A stretch of DNA of 64,000 nucleotides from Shimia sp022448905 (GCF_047126315.1 NZ_CP138953.1:4468409-4532408); one strand, 5' to 3'. Numbered from the stretch's first letter, positions 35,601 to 44,547 are shown. The notes: a model not told the origin generated them from the letters alone. Numbers and translations: made by a program.

Positions 35601-36106
35601 ATGAAGGCCACATCCGATTGATGCGGCATCGAGGAGCTGACACATCCGTGGTCGTCACCCGCCACAACCAGCACTCCACCTTTGGGGGAAGAACCATAGG
35701 CGTTGCCGTGTTTGAGCGCGTCGCCAGAGCGATCAACGCCTGGGCCTTTGCCGTACCACATGGAGAACAGCCCCTCGACGTCGCAATTCGGGTCCAGCGT
35801 GGCTTGCTGGGCTCCCAAAACGGCTGTGGCGCCAAGGTCTTCATTCACGGCGGGCATGAAGGTGATGTTTTGCTCTTTGGTGCGATCGCGCTCCCGCCAG
35901 AACTCCAAATCCAACCCGCCCAAAGGAGAACCACGATACCCGGACACAAAGCCACCGGTGTTGAGCCCGGCGTCGCGGTCGCGCCGCGCCTGATCGAACA
36001 TGATCCGCACAAGGGCTTGCGTGCCGGTCAGAAACACCCGCCCCTCTGTTTGGTCATACCGATCCGATAGGGCATAGCTTTGAAAATCGTGGCTGGCTTG
36101 GGTCAT
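32693..36106 (-). CDS. Indolepyruvate ferredoxin oxidoreductase, fused alpha/beta-type
   Basis: A 1137-residue fusion that oxidatively decarboxylates aryl-2-oxo acids (from Trp, Phe, Tyr) to aryl-acyl-CoA with ferredoxin. An N-terminal pyruvate-oxidoreductase-like domain (FLTGTQALVRIMFDQARRD, GGFVSGYRGSPLGGLD) is followed by a TPP domain (SGCPHNTSTKLPDGS...MGGEGV, LGEGTWYHSG). A 4Fe-4S-like region (CEGCGDCSKASNC...CNKDFSCVDGFCPSF) and a gamma domain (VTGVGGTGVVTVGALI) follow. GGAGGAG precedes the ATG. Divergent from an Lrp-type regulator that probably controls it. Confidence 0.92.
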   Translation of the reverse strand: MTQASHDFQSYALSDRYDQTEGRVFLTGTQALVRIMFDQARRDRDAGLNTGGFVSGYRGSPLGGLDLEFWRERDRTKEQNITFMPAVNEDLGATAVLGAQQATLDPNCDVEGLFSMWYGKGPGVDRSGDALKHGNAYGSSPKGGVLVVAGDDHGCVSSSMPHQSDVAFMSWFMPTLNPASVDEYLAFGEYGIALSRFSGTWVGFKAISETVESGRSVELQADRKFVTPDFDMPAGGVHVRPSDLPSPEIETRIGHKLRAVEAFVEANPIDQRIYDIPEATFGFVTTGKGHLDLMEALRLLGLDEAACRRLGIDIYKVGMVWPLARRDALAFVRGKTEVLVVEEKRGIIESQFKEYFYDWPGDKPEKMVGKHRAVGDPLLPWTGELSPKMLVPVVAERLARLFPDEGLLEKAAALTEEKPPVLNVSGANRTPYFCSGCPHNTSTKLPDGSKAMSGIGCHVMASWMNRETGGYAQMGGEGVPVAVAQKYNGNKHIFQNLGEGTWYHSGSLAIRQAVAAKANITYKVLFNDAVAMTGGQPVDGPVSVHGIAWNARAEGVARIALVSDDISKFSKADFPPDTSFHDRRDMDPVQRELRNIEGVTLLIYEQTCATEKRRRRKRGKMEDPDTFAFINELVCEGCGDCSKASNCLSVEPVETEFGRKRKINLSTCNKDFSCVDGFCPSFVTVTGAKRRKKDGANVDVAGLLSNVPTPSVPSLDKPFDLLVTGVGGTGVVTVGALITMAAHLEGLGSSVLDFTGFAQKFGTVLSYIRLGTSPAAVNQVRIESGAADAVIGCDVVVSSAPKASVHYRKGAQVVLNTAEMPTGDLVLNRDADLKVGVREEVIRKAVGTDNVRALDANKMAEKVMGDSVFANVMMLGFAYQRGLVPVSEVALKQAILLNGVAVEKNAKAFDIGRVLAHDPEAIPLEKPRVAETADTLIAKRGAFLADYQNAKYAARFEARMKKLAQVLPEDLLIEAAKSLFKLMAYKDEYEVARLHMNAAFATRLNEEFEGDFKVNYHMAPPMLPLGRDALGRPKKVKLGPWMQPLLGALSKARGLRGSFLDPLRFSADRKLDQELLEWFECVLDLVERGYSEKDRDTCWALLTAPKEIRGYGIVREETAEGVRKSAMMLETMLSAKV

Positions 36107-36159
36107 CGCGCGCTCCTCCTGAATTGTGGTATTTTCTCACATGACAGGCGGTTTCCCGT

Positions 36160-36229
36160 TTCAGTTCTCCTAGATTCTGACCGAATAACGAATTACTGTT
36201 TCGCATGGAGTCGGAGAATCGGAACTGAA
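36160..36229. promoter_or_regulatory. Dyad in the iorAB-lrp divergent promoter region
   Basis: TTCAGTTC (36160-36167) and GAACTGAA (36222-36229) are exact complements. The flanking TCCTAGATTCTGA and GGAGAATC extend the symmetry imperfectly. It covers most of the 127-nt spacer; a likely site for the adjacent Lrp protein. Confidence 0.45.
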
Positions 36230-36233
36230 TGCC

Positions 36234-36674
36234 ATGAATCTCGATTCGAAAGATCGCAAACTGCTCGCCCTGTTGGAAAAGAATTGCCGCCTATCCAATG
36301 CAGATTTGGCAGCCGAAGTAGGCATGTCGACCTCCGCGTGCTGGCGCCGCATTCGCGCCTTTGAAGAGGCCGGCTTGATCGAAGGATATGGCGCGCGCCT
36401 CAGCCAGGAAGAGCTCGGCTTCACGTTCCACGCCATTGTGCATGTTCAACTCACCCGCCACGATCCCGCGAACCTAAAACGCTTCATCGAAGCGGTGACC
36501 GCACGCGAGGAAATCCGCATGTGTTTTGCCACCACAGGCACCGCAGATTACCACATGCGCGTGCGCTGCACCGACATCGAGGCCTACAACCGCTTCCTCG
36601 AGGACTTCCTCTTCACCCTGCCTGCGGTAAGTTCGGCACAGACCAATGTTATCCTGCGCGATCTGAAGTCCTAA
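36234..36674 (+). CDS. Lrp/AsnC-family regulator
   Basis: A 146-residue feast-famine regulator. The HTH (LDSKDRKLLALLEKNCRLSNADLAAEVGMSTSACWRRIRAFEEAGLI) occupies residues 2-50. The RAM ligand domain (FHAIVHVQLT...CFATTGTADYHMRVRC) follows. It forms octamers that bind amino acids. Being divergent from the indolepyruvate oxidoreductase, it probably responds to aromatic amino acids or derived oxo acids; this is inference. Confidence 0.92.
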   Translation: MNLDSKDRKLLALLEKNCRLSNADLAAEVGMSTSACWRRIRAFEEAGLIEGYGARLSQEELGFTFHAIVHVQLTRHDPANLKRFIEAVTAREEIRMCFATTGTADYHMRVRCTDIEAYNRFLEDFLFTLPAVSSAQTNVILRDLKS

Positions 36675-36736
36675 TTCTTGCTACTGCACCAGATTTTCGG
36701 CTAGCTCAGGACCGACAACAGAAGTGAGCCTCTGCC

Positions 36737-37174
36737 ATGAGCAAGACAATCTACATCCTGAACGGCCCGAACCTGAACCTTCTGGGGAAACGGCAGCCGG
36801 AGATTTATGGCCATGACACGCTCGCCGACGTAGAGGCCAACTGCGCGAAGGTTGGCCAGGAACTTGGCCTAGCGGTGAAGTTGATGCAGTCAAACCACGA
36901 AGGTGAAATTGTCGAGATGATCCACGACGCGCGCGGCGACGCCGCTGGCATCATTATCAATCCGGCCGCATACAGCCACACCTCTGTGGCCATTCTGGAT
37001 GCGCTCAACACCTTTGATGGCCCCGTATTGGAAGTGCACATTTCCAACATCCACAAACGCGAAGAATTTCGCCATCACAGCTTTGTCTCTGCGCGCGCGG
37101 AAGGCGTGATCGCCGGATGTGGCGTGAACGGCTATGCACTTGCGATGCGCCATATGGGCACGCTGCTCAACTAA
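36737..37174 (+). CDS. aroQ: 3-dehydroquinate dehydratase, type II
   Basis: AroQ of 145 residues, the third step of the shikimate pathway. It shows ILNGPNLNLLGKRQPEIYG with the catalytic Tyr, QSNHEGEIVE, INPAAYSHTSVA and EVHISNIHKREEFRHHSF. It is 62 nt after lrp, perhaps in one transcript. A bidirectional hairpin follows. Confidence 0.96.
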   Translation: MSKTIYILNGPNLNLLGKRQPEIYGHDTLADVEANCAKVGQELGLAVKLMQSNHEGEIVEMIHDARGDAAGIIINPAAYSHTSVAILDALNTFDGPVLEVHISNIHKREEFRHHSFVSARAEGVIAGCGVNGYALAMRHMGTLLN

Positions 37175-37195
37175 GCCAAACGCTCAAAGCGTACG

Positions 37196-37226
37196 AAAAA
37201 GGCTCGGACAAAACTGCCCGAGCCTC
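37196..37226. terminator. Bidirectional terminator between aroQ and tex
   Basis: AGGCTCGG (37200-37207) and CCGAGCCT (37218-37225). On the minus strand it runs into TTTTTCG just after the tex stop; on the plus strand the T tract is weak. Confidence 0.75.
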
Positions 37227-37230
37227 TCAC

Positions 37231-39585
37231 TTATTTCTTCCGCATCGCATCCAGCAACGCCGCGCCCAGCGCTCCATTGCCGCCGTCCTGCTGTTTTGGC
37301 TTGGCGCTGTAGTTGCCACCACCGCCGCGCGGTCCTTTGCCTCGCGGGCCACCTCCAGGACCACCACGCCCCTTACTGCCAAATCCAGACCGCGCATTGC
37401 GATCTTCCTTGGCAGAGGCCCCGCCATCCTTACGCATCGACAAACCGATACGCTTGCGGGGAACATCCACTTCGGTGACCGCGACTTTCACCACATCTCC
37501 GGCCTTGACCACTTCATGCGGATCTTTCACAAACCGATCCGCCAACTGGCTCACATGCACCAATCCATCCTGATGCACGCCAACATCCACAAAAGCCCCG
37601 AAAGCCGCCACGTTTGTAACGGTCCCTTCCAAGGCCATGCCCGGCTTCAAGTCGGAGATTTCCTCAACCCCATCGGCAAAGGTCGCGGTCTTAAAGGAAG
37701 GCCGCGGATCGCGTCCCGGTTTTTCCAATTCGGAGAGGATATCCTGCACAGTTGGCAGACCAAATTGTTCAGAGACAAAATCCTCCGCGCGCAAACGCTT
37801 CAGCGCCGAACCATCGCCCATCAATGTGCGCACATCCCGCCCACAGGCTGACACGATTTTACGCGCCACGTCATAGGCTTCCGGGTGCACCGCACTGGCG
37901 TCCAGCGGCTCATCCCCTTCGTTGATGCGCAAGAACCCAGCGCATTGCTCAAACGCCGCGGGCCCCAGCCGTGTCACATCCAACAAAGCTTTGCGTGAGC
38001 CAAAGGCCCCGTTGGCATCGCGGTGCGCCACAATCGCCTCAGCCAAAGGTGGCCCAAGTCCTGACACATGCGCCAACAGCGGGGCGGAGGCCATGTTGAG
38101 ATCCACCCCAACCGCGTTCACCGCATCTTCAACTACAGCTTCCAGAGACTTGCCCAGACGATGCTGGTCCACGTCGTGCTGATATTGGCCCACACCAATC
38201 GACTTGGGCTCAATCTTCACCAGTTCAGCAAGCGGATCCTGCAGGCGGCGTGCAATCGACACTGCACCGCGCAAAGACACGTCCAACTCCGGGAACTCCC
38301 GTGCTGCCAATTCACTGGCCGAATACACGGACGCGCCGGCTTCGCTCACCACAACTTTGGTGGGCACTTTCACGCCTTTAGGCAAAAGCTTCAGCGTTTC
38401 CCCCACCAGCTTTTCGCTCTCGCGGCTCGCTGTACCATTACCGATCGCGACCAACTCAACGCCGTGCTTGGCAATCAACGCCAAAAGGGTCGCCTCAGCA
38501 CCACGCACATCATTCTTGGGCTGGAAGGGATAGATCGTTGCGGTGTCCAACAACTTGCCGGTGGCGTCTACCACTGCCACTTTGCAGCCGGTACGAATGC
38601 CTGGATCGAGTCCAAGTGTCGCTTTCGCGCCCGCCGGCGCCGCCAATAACAAGTCTTTGAGATTGCGTGCAAACACCTGAATCGCTTCTTCCTGCGCCCT
38701 CGCGCGCAGCTCCCCCATCAGGTCGACCGTCATGGTCAGACTCAGCTTCACTCGCCAGGTCCATCCGGCAATCTTGCGCAGCCATTCGTCGCCAGGCCCG
38801 TCGGTGCGAGTATCTAGATAGCTTGCGACCATCTCCTCGGCACGTTCCTTACCACCTTCAGGATCAGGCCCAATATCCAGCGTGATCACGCCTTCTTTGG
38901 ACGCCCGCATCATCGCCAGCGCTCGGTGGCTTGGCACTTTCGACCACGGCTCAGAATGTTCAAAATAATCAGAGAACTTGGCGCCTGCCTGCTCCTGCCC
39001 AGCAATGACCTTGGCCGCCACAATTGCCTCATCCTGCAAGAACTTGCGCAACTCTCCCAACAGCGCCGCGTTTTCGGTCAGCCCTTCGGCAACAATATCC
39101 CGCGCGCCGTCAAGCGCTGCCTTCACATCCGCAACCGCCTCGGTCACGAAGCCCGCCGCCAGCGCTTCCGGGTCTTTGGAACGGTCTGCCAAAATAGCTT
39201 CCGCCAAAGACTCCAGCCCGTTCTCACGAGCAATCATCGCCTTCGTACGCCGTTTCGGTTTGTAAGGCAGGTAAATGTCTTCCAACGCCGCCTTGGTCTC
39301 AGCCCCGACAATCGCCTTGGCCAAGTCGTCGGTCATTTTGCCTTGCTCAGTGATCGAGGCTGCCACAGTCTCACGTCGTGCTTCGAGCTCACGCAAATAG
39401 GCCAGGCGATCCGCCAGTGTCCGCAGTTGCGTGTCGTCCAATCCGCCGGTGACCTCTTTCCGATAACGGGCCACAAACGGCACCGTTGCCCCCTCATCCA
39501 ACAGTTTCACAGCGGCACCAACCTGATCGGGTTTGGCGGCAATCTCGCCTGCAATGGTGCGGAAAATGCGGGTGCTGGTGTCCAC
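37231..39585 (-). CDS. tex: Tex family RNA-binding protein
   Basis: A 784-residue Tex/YhgF homologue. The Tex N-terminal helical domain includes PFVARYRKEVTGGLDDTQL. The YqgF RNase H-like domain includes TLGLDPGIRTGCKVAVVD. Helix-hairpin-helix repeats follow (NAVGVDLNMASAPLLAHVSGL), then an S1 domain (GTVTNVAAFGAFVDVGVHQDGLVHVSQL). A Gly/Arg-rich tail of about 45 residues ends the protein. It binds RNA and is involved in transcription or RNA turnover; the precise role is not settled. Confidence 0.95.
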   Translation of the reverse strand: MDTSTRIFRTIAGEIAAKPDQVGAAVKLLDEGATVPFVARYRKEVTGGLDDTQLRTLADRLAYLRELEARRETVAASITEQGKMTDDLAKAIVGAETKAALEDIYLPYKPKRRTKAMIARENGLESLAEAILADRSKDPEALAAGFVTEAVADVKAALDGARDIVAEGLTENAALLGELRKFLQDEAIVAAKVIAGQEQAGAKFSDYFEHSEPWSKVPSHRALAMMRASKEGVITLDIGPDPEGGKERAEEMVASYLDTRTDGPGDEWLRKIAGWTWRVKLSLTMTVDLMGELRARAQEEAIQVFARNLKDLLLAAPAGAKATLGLDPGIRTGCKVAVVDATGKLLDTATIYPFQPKNDVRGAEATLLALIAKHGVELVAIGNGTASRESEKLVGETLKLLPKGVKVPTKVVVSEAGASVYSASELAAREFPELDVSLRGAVSIARRLQDPLAELVKIEPKSIGVGQYQHDVDQHRLGKSLEAVVEDAVNAVGVDLNMASAPLLAHVSGLGPPLAEAIVAHRDANGAFGSRKALLDVTRLGPAAFEQCAGFLRINEGDEPLDASAVHPEAYDVARKIVSACGRDVRTLMGDGSALKRLRAEDFVSEQFGLPTVQDILSELEKPGRDPRPSFKTATFADGVEEISDLKPGMALEGTVTNVAAFGAFVDVGVHQDGLVHVSQLADRFVKDPHEVVKAGDVVKVAVTEVDVPRKRIGLSMRKDGGASAKEDRNARSGFGSKGRGGPGGGPRGKGPRGGGGNYSAKPKQQDGGNGALGAALLDAMRKK

Positions 39586-39784
39586 GGAAACTCTCTCCTG
39601 ATCTGCCTTGGGATACCCTTCTTACCACCGTGCCCCGTCGCGCCAAGCGCCGAATGTGACCACGCGTAAAAACTTGCCGATGCCTAAATCCGTCTGCGCG
39701 AATTCGAACACAGCAGTATCTATACGCACCGAATTTAACAAACCTCCACAGTCGCATATTGCAAACAGACAAAGGAGACAGACG

Positions 39785-40240
39785 ATGCCAATCACCCACA
39801 CAGACTACAAATCCTCAGAAACCTTTGATTTCCTCGGTGCCATTACCCTGCGCATCTTGCTCACGGGTTAGGACACAGGCGGGGCACAGGAAGTGTTTGA
39901 AGACATCGTGCAACCGGGCGTCGGCCCCGGGCGTCACATTCACCACGACCAAGATGAAACCTTCTTTTTCTTAGAGGGCGACTTCATCGTCGAAATTGAC
40001 GGTGTGGTGCAAGAGATGTCGCCAGGCGACGTCGCCTTTATCCCGCGCGGCAGCGTGCACGCCTTCAAAAACGTCGGCACCAACGAAGGACGGCTGCGCT
40101 ACATTTTCTCGCCGGCACTGCAAATGGAAGCCATGTTCCGCGCCTTTCACAAAGCGGCGCAAGGCGGTGAAATCACCGAAATCCAAATGTCAGAAATTGC
40201 ATCCGCCCATGGCCAGACCTTTGTCGGCCCGCCACTCTAA
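39785..40240 (+). pseudogene. Cupin gene interrupted by an in-frame TAG
   Basis: ATG at 39785 follows AGGAG. The frame reads MPITHTDYKSS...LRILLTG, then TAG at 39869-39871, then DTGGAQEVFEDIVQPGVGPG and a complete cupin barrel (HIHHDQDETFFFLEGDF, GDVAFIPRGSVHAFKN) to 40240, all in one frame. Cupins of this type usually read G-E-D-T-G-G here, so GAG to TAG (Glu) is the simplest change. Either a nonsense mutation, a sequence error, or a shorter protein started from GTG at 39893 (115 residues). Without the stop it would be 151 residues. Confidence 0.75.
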
Positions 40241-40247
40241 ACGCATC

Positions 40248-40268
40248 GCCCCGGCTGCGCGCCGGGGC
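40248..40268. terminator. Hairpin between the cupin gene and hisG
   Basis: GCCCCGGC (40248-40255) pairs with GCCGGGGC (40261-40268). There is no T tract in either direction, so its role in termination is uncertain. Confidence 0.4.
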
Positions 40269-40281
40269 CATGTATTATGTG

Positions 40282-40980
40282 TTATCCATCGAGCCCAAGC
40301 TGCGCCAACAACGTCCCCATCACGACGCGCTCATCATCGTCCATGTCCGCTTTCCGACTTTTGAACAGGGTGGCTTGGGACTTCAGAACCAACGCGTCAC
40401 TCAAAATCTTGAGGTGGTTGGCCCGCAGGGTATCACCAGTCGAGGTGATATCCGCCACGCCCTCAGCCGTCAGATTTTTGATGGTGCCTTCTGTGGCACC
40501 TTGGCTGTCGACCAATTGATAATCCGCAACACCGTTGTCCTGCAGAAACTCCCGAACCAAACGGTGATACTTGGTCGCAATCCGCAAGCGGAATCCGTGC
40601 GTGCGCCGGAACGCAGCCGCAGCAGCATCCAGGTCTTCCAACGAGTCCACATCAACCCAGCAACCGGGCACCGCGATGATCAGATCCGCATGCCCAAAGC
40701 CAAGCTCGGCTTTCTCTTGCACCTGTTGCTCCCACTGGCCCAGCTTTTCGCGGACCAAATCAGTGCCGGTCACACCCAAATGAATGCGACCCGCAGCCAA
40801 CTCACGCGGGATTTCACCTGCTGACAGCAAGACCAGTTCAACACCCTCAACCCCCGCAACAGCGCCTGCATACTCGCGGTCCGACCCGGTCCGGCTCAGG
40901 GTCACCCCACGTGCGCCAAACCAATCAAAGGTCTTTTCCATCAGACGCCCTTTGGAGGGCACACCCAGTTTGATAGTCAT
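40282..40980 (-). CDS. hisG: ATP phosphoribosyltransferase, catalytic, short form
   Basis: HisG of 232 residues, the first step of histidine synthesis. The short form lacks the regulatory ACT domain and needs HisZ. It shows LGVPSKGRLMEKTFDWF, LGVTGTDLVREKL and the PRPP loop ADITSTGDTLRANHLKIL. It overlaps hisZ by 4 nt. Confidence 0.95.
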   Translation of the reverse strand: MTIKLGVPSKGRLMEKTFDWFGARGVTLSRTGSDREYAGAVAGVEGVELVLLSAGEIPRELAAGRIHLGVTGTDLVREKLGQWEQQVQEKAELGFGHADLIIAVPGCWVDVDSLEDLDAAAAAFRRTHGFRLRIATKYHRLVREFLQDNGVADYQLVDSQGATEGTIKNLTAEGVADITSTGDTLRANHLKILSDALVLKSQATLFKSRKADMDDDERVVMGTLLAQLGLDG

Positions 40981-42062
40981 GCCACATCCTCCAATTGCAC
41001 CAAGATGCCGGGGCGAATGACACCACCAACCGCAGGGATTTCACGTCCTTGGCCAAGCACTTGCGTCAAGGCATCGTACCGCCCGCCCGTGGCCACCGGA
41101 GGCAAATCCGCGCGACCTGGCACATAAAAGCCAAAGACGAAGCCGTCGTAATATTCCATAGACGTGCGGCCGTAGCTGGCTTCAAACTCTAGGGATTCCA
41201 CATCGACTCCACGCGCCTCCAGCGCATGCATGCGATCGCGCAAGCGAAAGGCAGCCTCGGTGATGGCAGGCATATCCACCGCCAAATCGCGGATGTGCTC
41301 CAATGCGTTAGGCAGAGTCTCACGCACATTCAGAAGCGCTTCGATCAATTCAACCTGCAACGGCGAAATCGGGTCGGCAGCGGCATCTGCGCGTAGCCCA
41401 TCGATACGCTCAGCCACTTCGGCTTGCGACCGCAAGCCAATATCCGGATACTTATGCGCCATGGGATCGTCTGCCGCCAACAACGCAGCGCGGCTTGCAG
41501 GCATTTCCGCCTTGCCGGAGTAACGATCCAGAAGCGCCTTAAACTTGCGCGGCCGCCAGATATGACGCGCCAACGCACGCTTGCGGCGCTCGGTGGTTTC
41601 CAACCCGGCCACCGCCGCTGCCAGAATGCCAATATCTCCTGTCGCGGCCCGCAGTTCGACACCTTTCAGTGCCTCCTGCATCACAGCAAAGACTTCAGCA
41701 TCGCTTGCGGCAGGGTTCTCGCGGTCAAAAACCTCATAGCCGACCTGCATATACTCATTTGCGCGGGTCTGGTCTTCTTCCTGTCGACGAAAGACTTCCC
41801 CCGCATAAGTGTAGCGCGCGGGTTCCGCACCATGCGCCATGTGCATCTGCACAACCGGCACCGTGAAATCGGGGCGCAGCATCTGCTCCCCGCGCAAGGC
41901 GTCAGTCGTCACATAGGCCCGCCCACGAATGTCCTCGCCATAAAGGTCGAGCAAGGCTTCCGCGGGTAGCAAAACTGGTGTTTCCACCGCCACAGCGCCA
42001 GCAGACTCAAAGCCGGAGGCCAAGGCAGCCGCCCGGGCTCGGATTTTTGCTTTTTCAGACAT
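40977..42062 (-). CDS. hisZ: ATP phosphoribosyltransferase regulatory subunit
   Basis: HisZ of 361 residues, a catalytically dead HisRS-like protein that completes short HisG. It shows the class II fold (MLRPDFTVPVVQMH, YTYAGEVFRRQ) but lacks the anticodon-binding domain. Located between hisS and hisG, 8 nt from hisS. Confidence 0.93.
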   Translation of the reverse strand: MSEKAKIRARAAALASGFESAGAVAVETPVLLPAEALLDLYGEDIRGRAYVTTDALRGEQMLRPDFTVPVVQMHMAHGAEPARYTYAGEVFRRQEEDQTRANEYMQVGYEVFDRENPAASDAEVFAVMQEALKGVELRAATGDIGILAAAVAGLETTERRKRALARHIWRPRKFKALLDRYSGKAEMPASRAALLAADDPMAHKYPDIGLRSQAEVAERIDGLRADAAADPISPLQVELIEALLNVRETLPNALEHIRDLAVDMPAITEAAFRLRDRMHALEARGVDVESLEFEASYGRTSMEYYDGFVFGFYVPGRADLPPVATGGRYDALTQVLGQGREIPAVGGVIRPGILVQLEDVA

Positions 42063-42070
42063 GGGTCCGA

Positions 42071-43564
42071 TTATCCTTCGCTCTGGCTGGCCAGAATTTC
42101 ACGCACCTTCGCGACCAACTCGCCACGTGGCACCTCAAACTGACTTGGGCGCTCTTTCCACTCTTCGTGCGTTGCCGTTTCTGCAATTTTGGCGCCGAGG
42201 ATCAGATCCTTGATTTGAACCACACTACGGTCTTTCTCGTCACCGCCTTCGATCACAGCGACCGGCGAATTGCGTTTGTCCGCATATTTGAGCTGATTGC
42301 CAAAATTCCTCGGATTGCCAAGGTAGACTTCGGCGCGAATACCCGCGTTGCGCAGCTCTGCAACCATCGCCTGATAGTCCGCCATGCGGTCGCGATCCAT
42401 CACGGTCACAACAACCGGTCCAACAGACGCGCCGCCCATGCGACCCTTCTCGCGCAGAGCCGCCAACAGGCGATCCACACCAATCGACAGGCCTGTCGCA
42501 GGAACAGCCTGACCGGTGAAACGTTTCACCAAGTCATCGTAACGGCCACCTCCGGACACGGAACCAAACTGACGCTTGCGGCCTTTTTCATCAAAGATTT
42601 CAAAGGTCAGCTCGGCTTCAAACACCGGCCCGGTATAGTAGCCCAGACCGCGCACGATGCTCGGATCAATCTCGATCCTGTCACTGCCATAGCCACCCGC
42701 AGCCAGCAGATCCCCGATCTGCTCCAGTTCAGCAATCCCTTCAGCCCCCACAGCAGAGGCGCCAACCGCCCCACGCAGGTTTTCAAAGGTCTTTGACACG
42801 TCGCCCGCTTTGGAGGTCAAAAACGCGATCACCGGCTCGATTTGGTCGTCGCTCAAACCAACGCCATCGATGTAGGCGCCAGAGGCATCCAAACGACCCT
42901 TACCGAGCAATTCGCGCGCGCCGCTCTCGCCCACCTTGTCGAACTTATCGATGGTGCGCAGCACGTTGTCTTTGGCCGCTTGATCTTCGCCAAGCCCCAT
43001 AACTTCCAGCACGCCGTTCATGACTTTGCGGTTGTTCACACGCACAAGGAAATCCCCGCGCGGAATGCCGACGGTTTCCAACGTGTCCGCAAGCATCGCG
43101 CAAATCTCGGCATCCGCCGCCATAGACGCTGTGCCTACTGTATCCGCATCACATTGATAAAACTGACGGTACCGACCGGGCCCCGGCTTCTCATTGCGCC
43201 ACACTGGCCCCATTGCGTACCGGCGATAGGGGTTGGGCAAATCATTGCGGTGCTGCGCATAAACACGCGCCAACGGCGCGGTCAGGTCGTAGCGCAACGC
43301 CATCCAGTCGCCGTTGTCTTTCTCGTCAAACTCCTGCCAGGCAAACACGCCTTCGTTGGGGCGATCCACGTCTGGCAGGAACTTTCCCAGCGCCTCAACG
43401 GTTTCCACCGCGCTGCTTTCCAACGCTTCAAAACCATAGCGATGATACACCCCAGCGATCTGATGCAGCATCTCGGTGCGCTCGGTCACCTCAACACCAA
43501 AATAGTCGCGGAAGCCCTTCGGCGTGATTGCCTTAGGACGTGGGGCTTTCTTCTGCTTGGCCAT
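42071..43564 (-). CDS. hisS: Histidyl-tRNA synthetase
   Basis: HisRS of 497 residues, longer than the usual 420 or so. Class II motifs: motif 2 is YAMGPVWRNEKPGPGRYRQFYQCD. The histidine-specific loops GLGYYTGPVFEAEL and SGGRYDDLV are present, followed by the C-terminal anticodon domain (VVVTVMDRDRMADYQAMVAELR). It is the first gene of hisS-hisZ-hisG. Confidence 0.95.
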   Translation of the reverse strand: MAKQKKAPRPKAITPKGFRDYFGVEVTERTEMLHQIAGVYHRYGFEALESSAVETVEALGKFLPDVDRPNEGVFAWQEFDEKDNGDWMALRYDLTAPLARVYAQHRNDLPNPYRRYAMGPVWRNEKPGPGRYRQFYQCDADTVGTASMAADAEICAMLADTLETVGIPRGDFLVRVNNRKVMNGVLEVMGLGEDQAAKDNVLRTIDKFDKVGESGARELLGKGRLDASGAYIDGVGLSDDQIEPVIAFLTSKAGDVSKTFENLRGAVGASAVGAEGIAELEQIGDLLAAGGYGSDRIEIDPSIVRGLGYYTGPVFEAELTFEIFDEKGRKRQFGSVSGGGRYDDLVKRFTGQAVPATGLSIGVDRLLAALREKGRMGGASVGPVVVTVMDRDRMADYQAMVAELRNAGIRAEVYLGNPRNFGNQLKYADKRNSPVAVIEGGDEKDRSVVQIKDLILGAKIAETATHEEWKERPSQFEVPRGELVAKVREILASQSEG

Positions 43565-43667
43565 CGCTATGGTCCTTGTGAAATAATTACGTCAGTGCCT
43601 TTAGCGAATGGGGTGCCAATGGGCAAGGAGAGGCTCCTCTTGGCGACCAAAACGTCACACAAACATC

Positions 43668-43698
43668 AAAAAGCCGCGCTCGATCAAAAGCGCGGCCT
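43668..43698 (-). terminator. Terminator of the sulfotransferase gene
   Basis: GCCGCGCT (43673-43680) and AGCGCGGC (43689-43696) pair around an 8-nt loop. On the minus strand TTTTTGATGTTTG follows. Confidence 0.8.
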
Positions 43699-43728
43699 CA
43701 AAAGGTTCAAAATCCAAATGTTTCTGAC

Positions 43729-44547
43729 TTAATCGCCCAGCTTGGCGTGCACCTCATCCAGGTCAATTTCGCCAATTGGCATTTTGTTACCCGGGTTTTC
43801 GAAGTCATATTTGAACAGCTGGAAGTCGCGCTTGTAGATCTCATAGACCAGATGCATCGACAGATCGTCGAAGTAATCTTCCACCGGATGTGCCCGCTTT
43901 GGCCCATGCCCTTCGGACTCGTTGAACCGGGGAATTTGTGTCAGATCAACAACATGGGGTGTTTCGATATGGTCCAAAACGCCTTGCATCCCGTCGTTAA
44001 ACTGCTCGGTCCAGAAGATTTTGTCGTAGGTGCCGCCGTTTACGATGAAGGTCGACACGTGGCCGGACATGGCGGACCAATGAATGTCGGGATCCATTGG
44101 TCGGCGCCAGCGGATGGTGTCGCGCGCAAACAACAAGAACCGGCGGAAACTTTGAATCTGGTCAAACTCCTGCTTGCCGTCATCGCCACCAACCTCAATC
44201 CCATATTTCTGGATCAGCATCGGCACAAGGTTACCACGGTAGCGTTTGCCGTTCCGCTGGATGCCGCAAATCTTGTCAAAGAATGAGGACAGGATCCGCG
44301 TGTATGGGTTACGCACACAGGTAAACGCATAGGACCGGTGCTCACGCACGTTATCGGTGATCGGCTGATGGCTTGCTTCAATAGCCCACTTGTGCATGCC
44401 ACCTTTGGCGTCGTGGATATCGCCGTCAAAAAACTCGCCATGATCCGAGTAGAACATGATCTGACCGATGGTGGAGCATGCGCATTTTGGCACAACTCGA
44501 TACACCACACTTTCGCTTTCCGTCATCCAAGTGCCGGGAAATCCCAT
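43729..44547 (-). CDS. Sulfotransferase-family protein
   Basis: A 272-residue PAPS-dependent sulfotransferase of the carbohydrate type. The 5'-phosphosulfate loop is VVPKCACSTIGQIMF (about 18-32) and the 3'-phosphate region is RNPYTRILSSFFDKI. It probably sulfates a surface polysaccharide or lipid. GGAGG lies 7 nt before the ATG. It is divergent from the glycosyltransferase gene, with which it may act. Confidence 0.85.
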   Translation of the reverse strand: MGFPGTWMTESESVVYRVVPKCACSTIGQIMFYSDHGEFFDGDIHDAKGGMHKWAIEASHQPITDNVREHRSYAFTCVRNPYTRILSSFFDKICGIQRNGKRYRGNLVPMLIQKYGIEVGGDDGKQEFDQIQSFRRFLLFARDTIRWRRPMDPDIHWSAMSGHVSTFIVNGGTYDKIFWTEQFNDGMQGVLDHIETPHVVDLTQIPRFNESEGHGPKRAHPVEDYFDDLSMHLVYEIYKRDFQLFKYDFENPGNKMPIGEIDLDEVHAKLGD

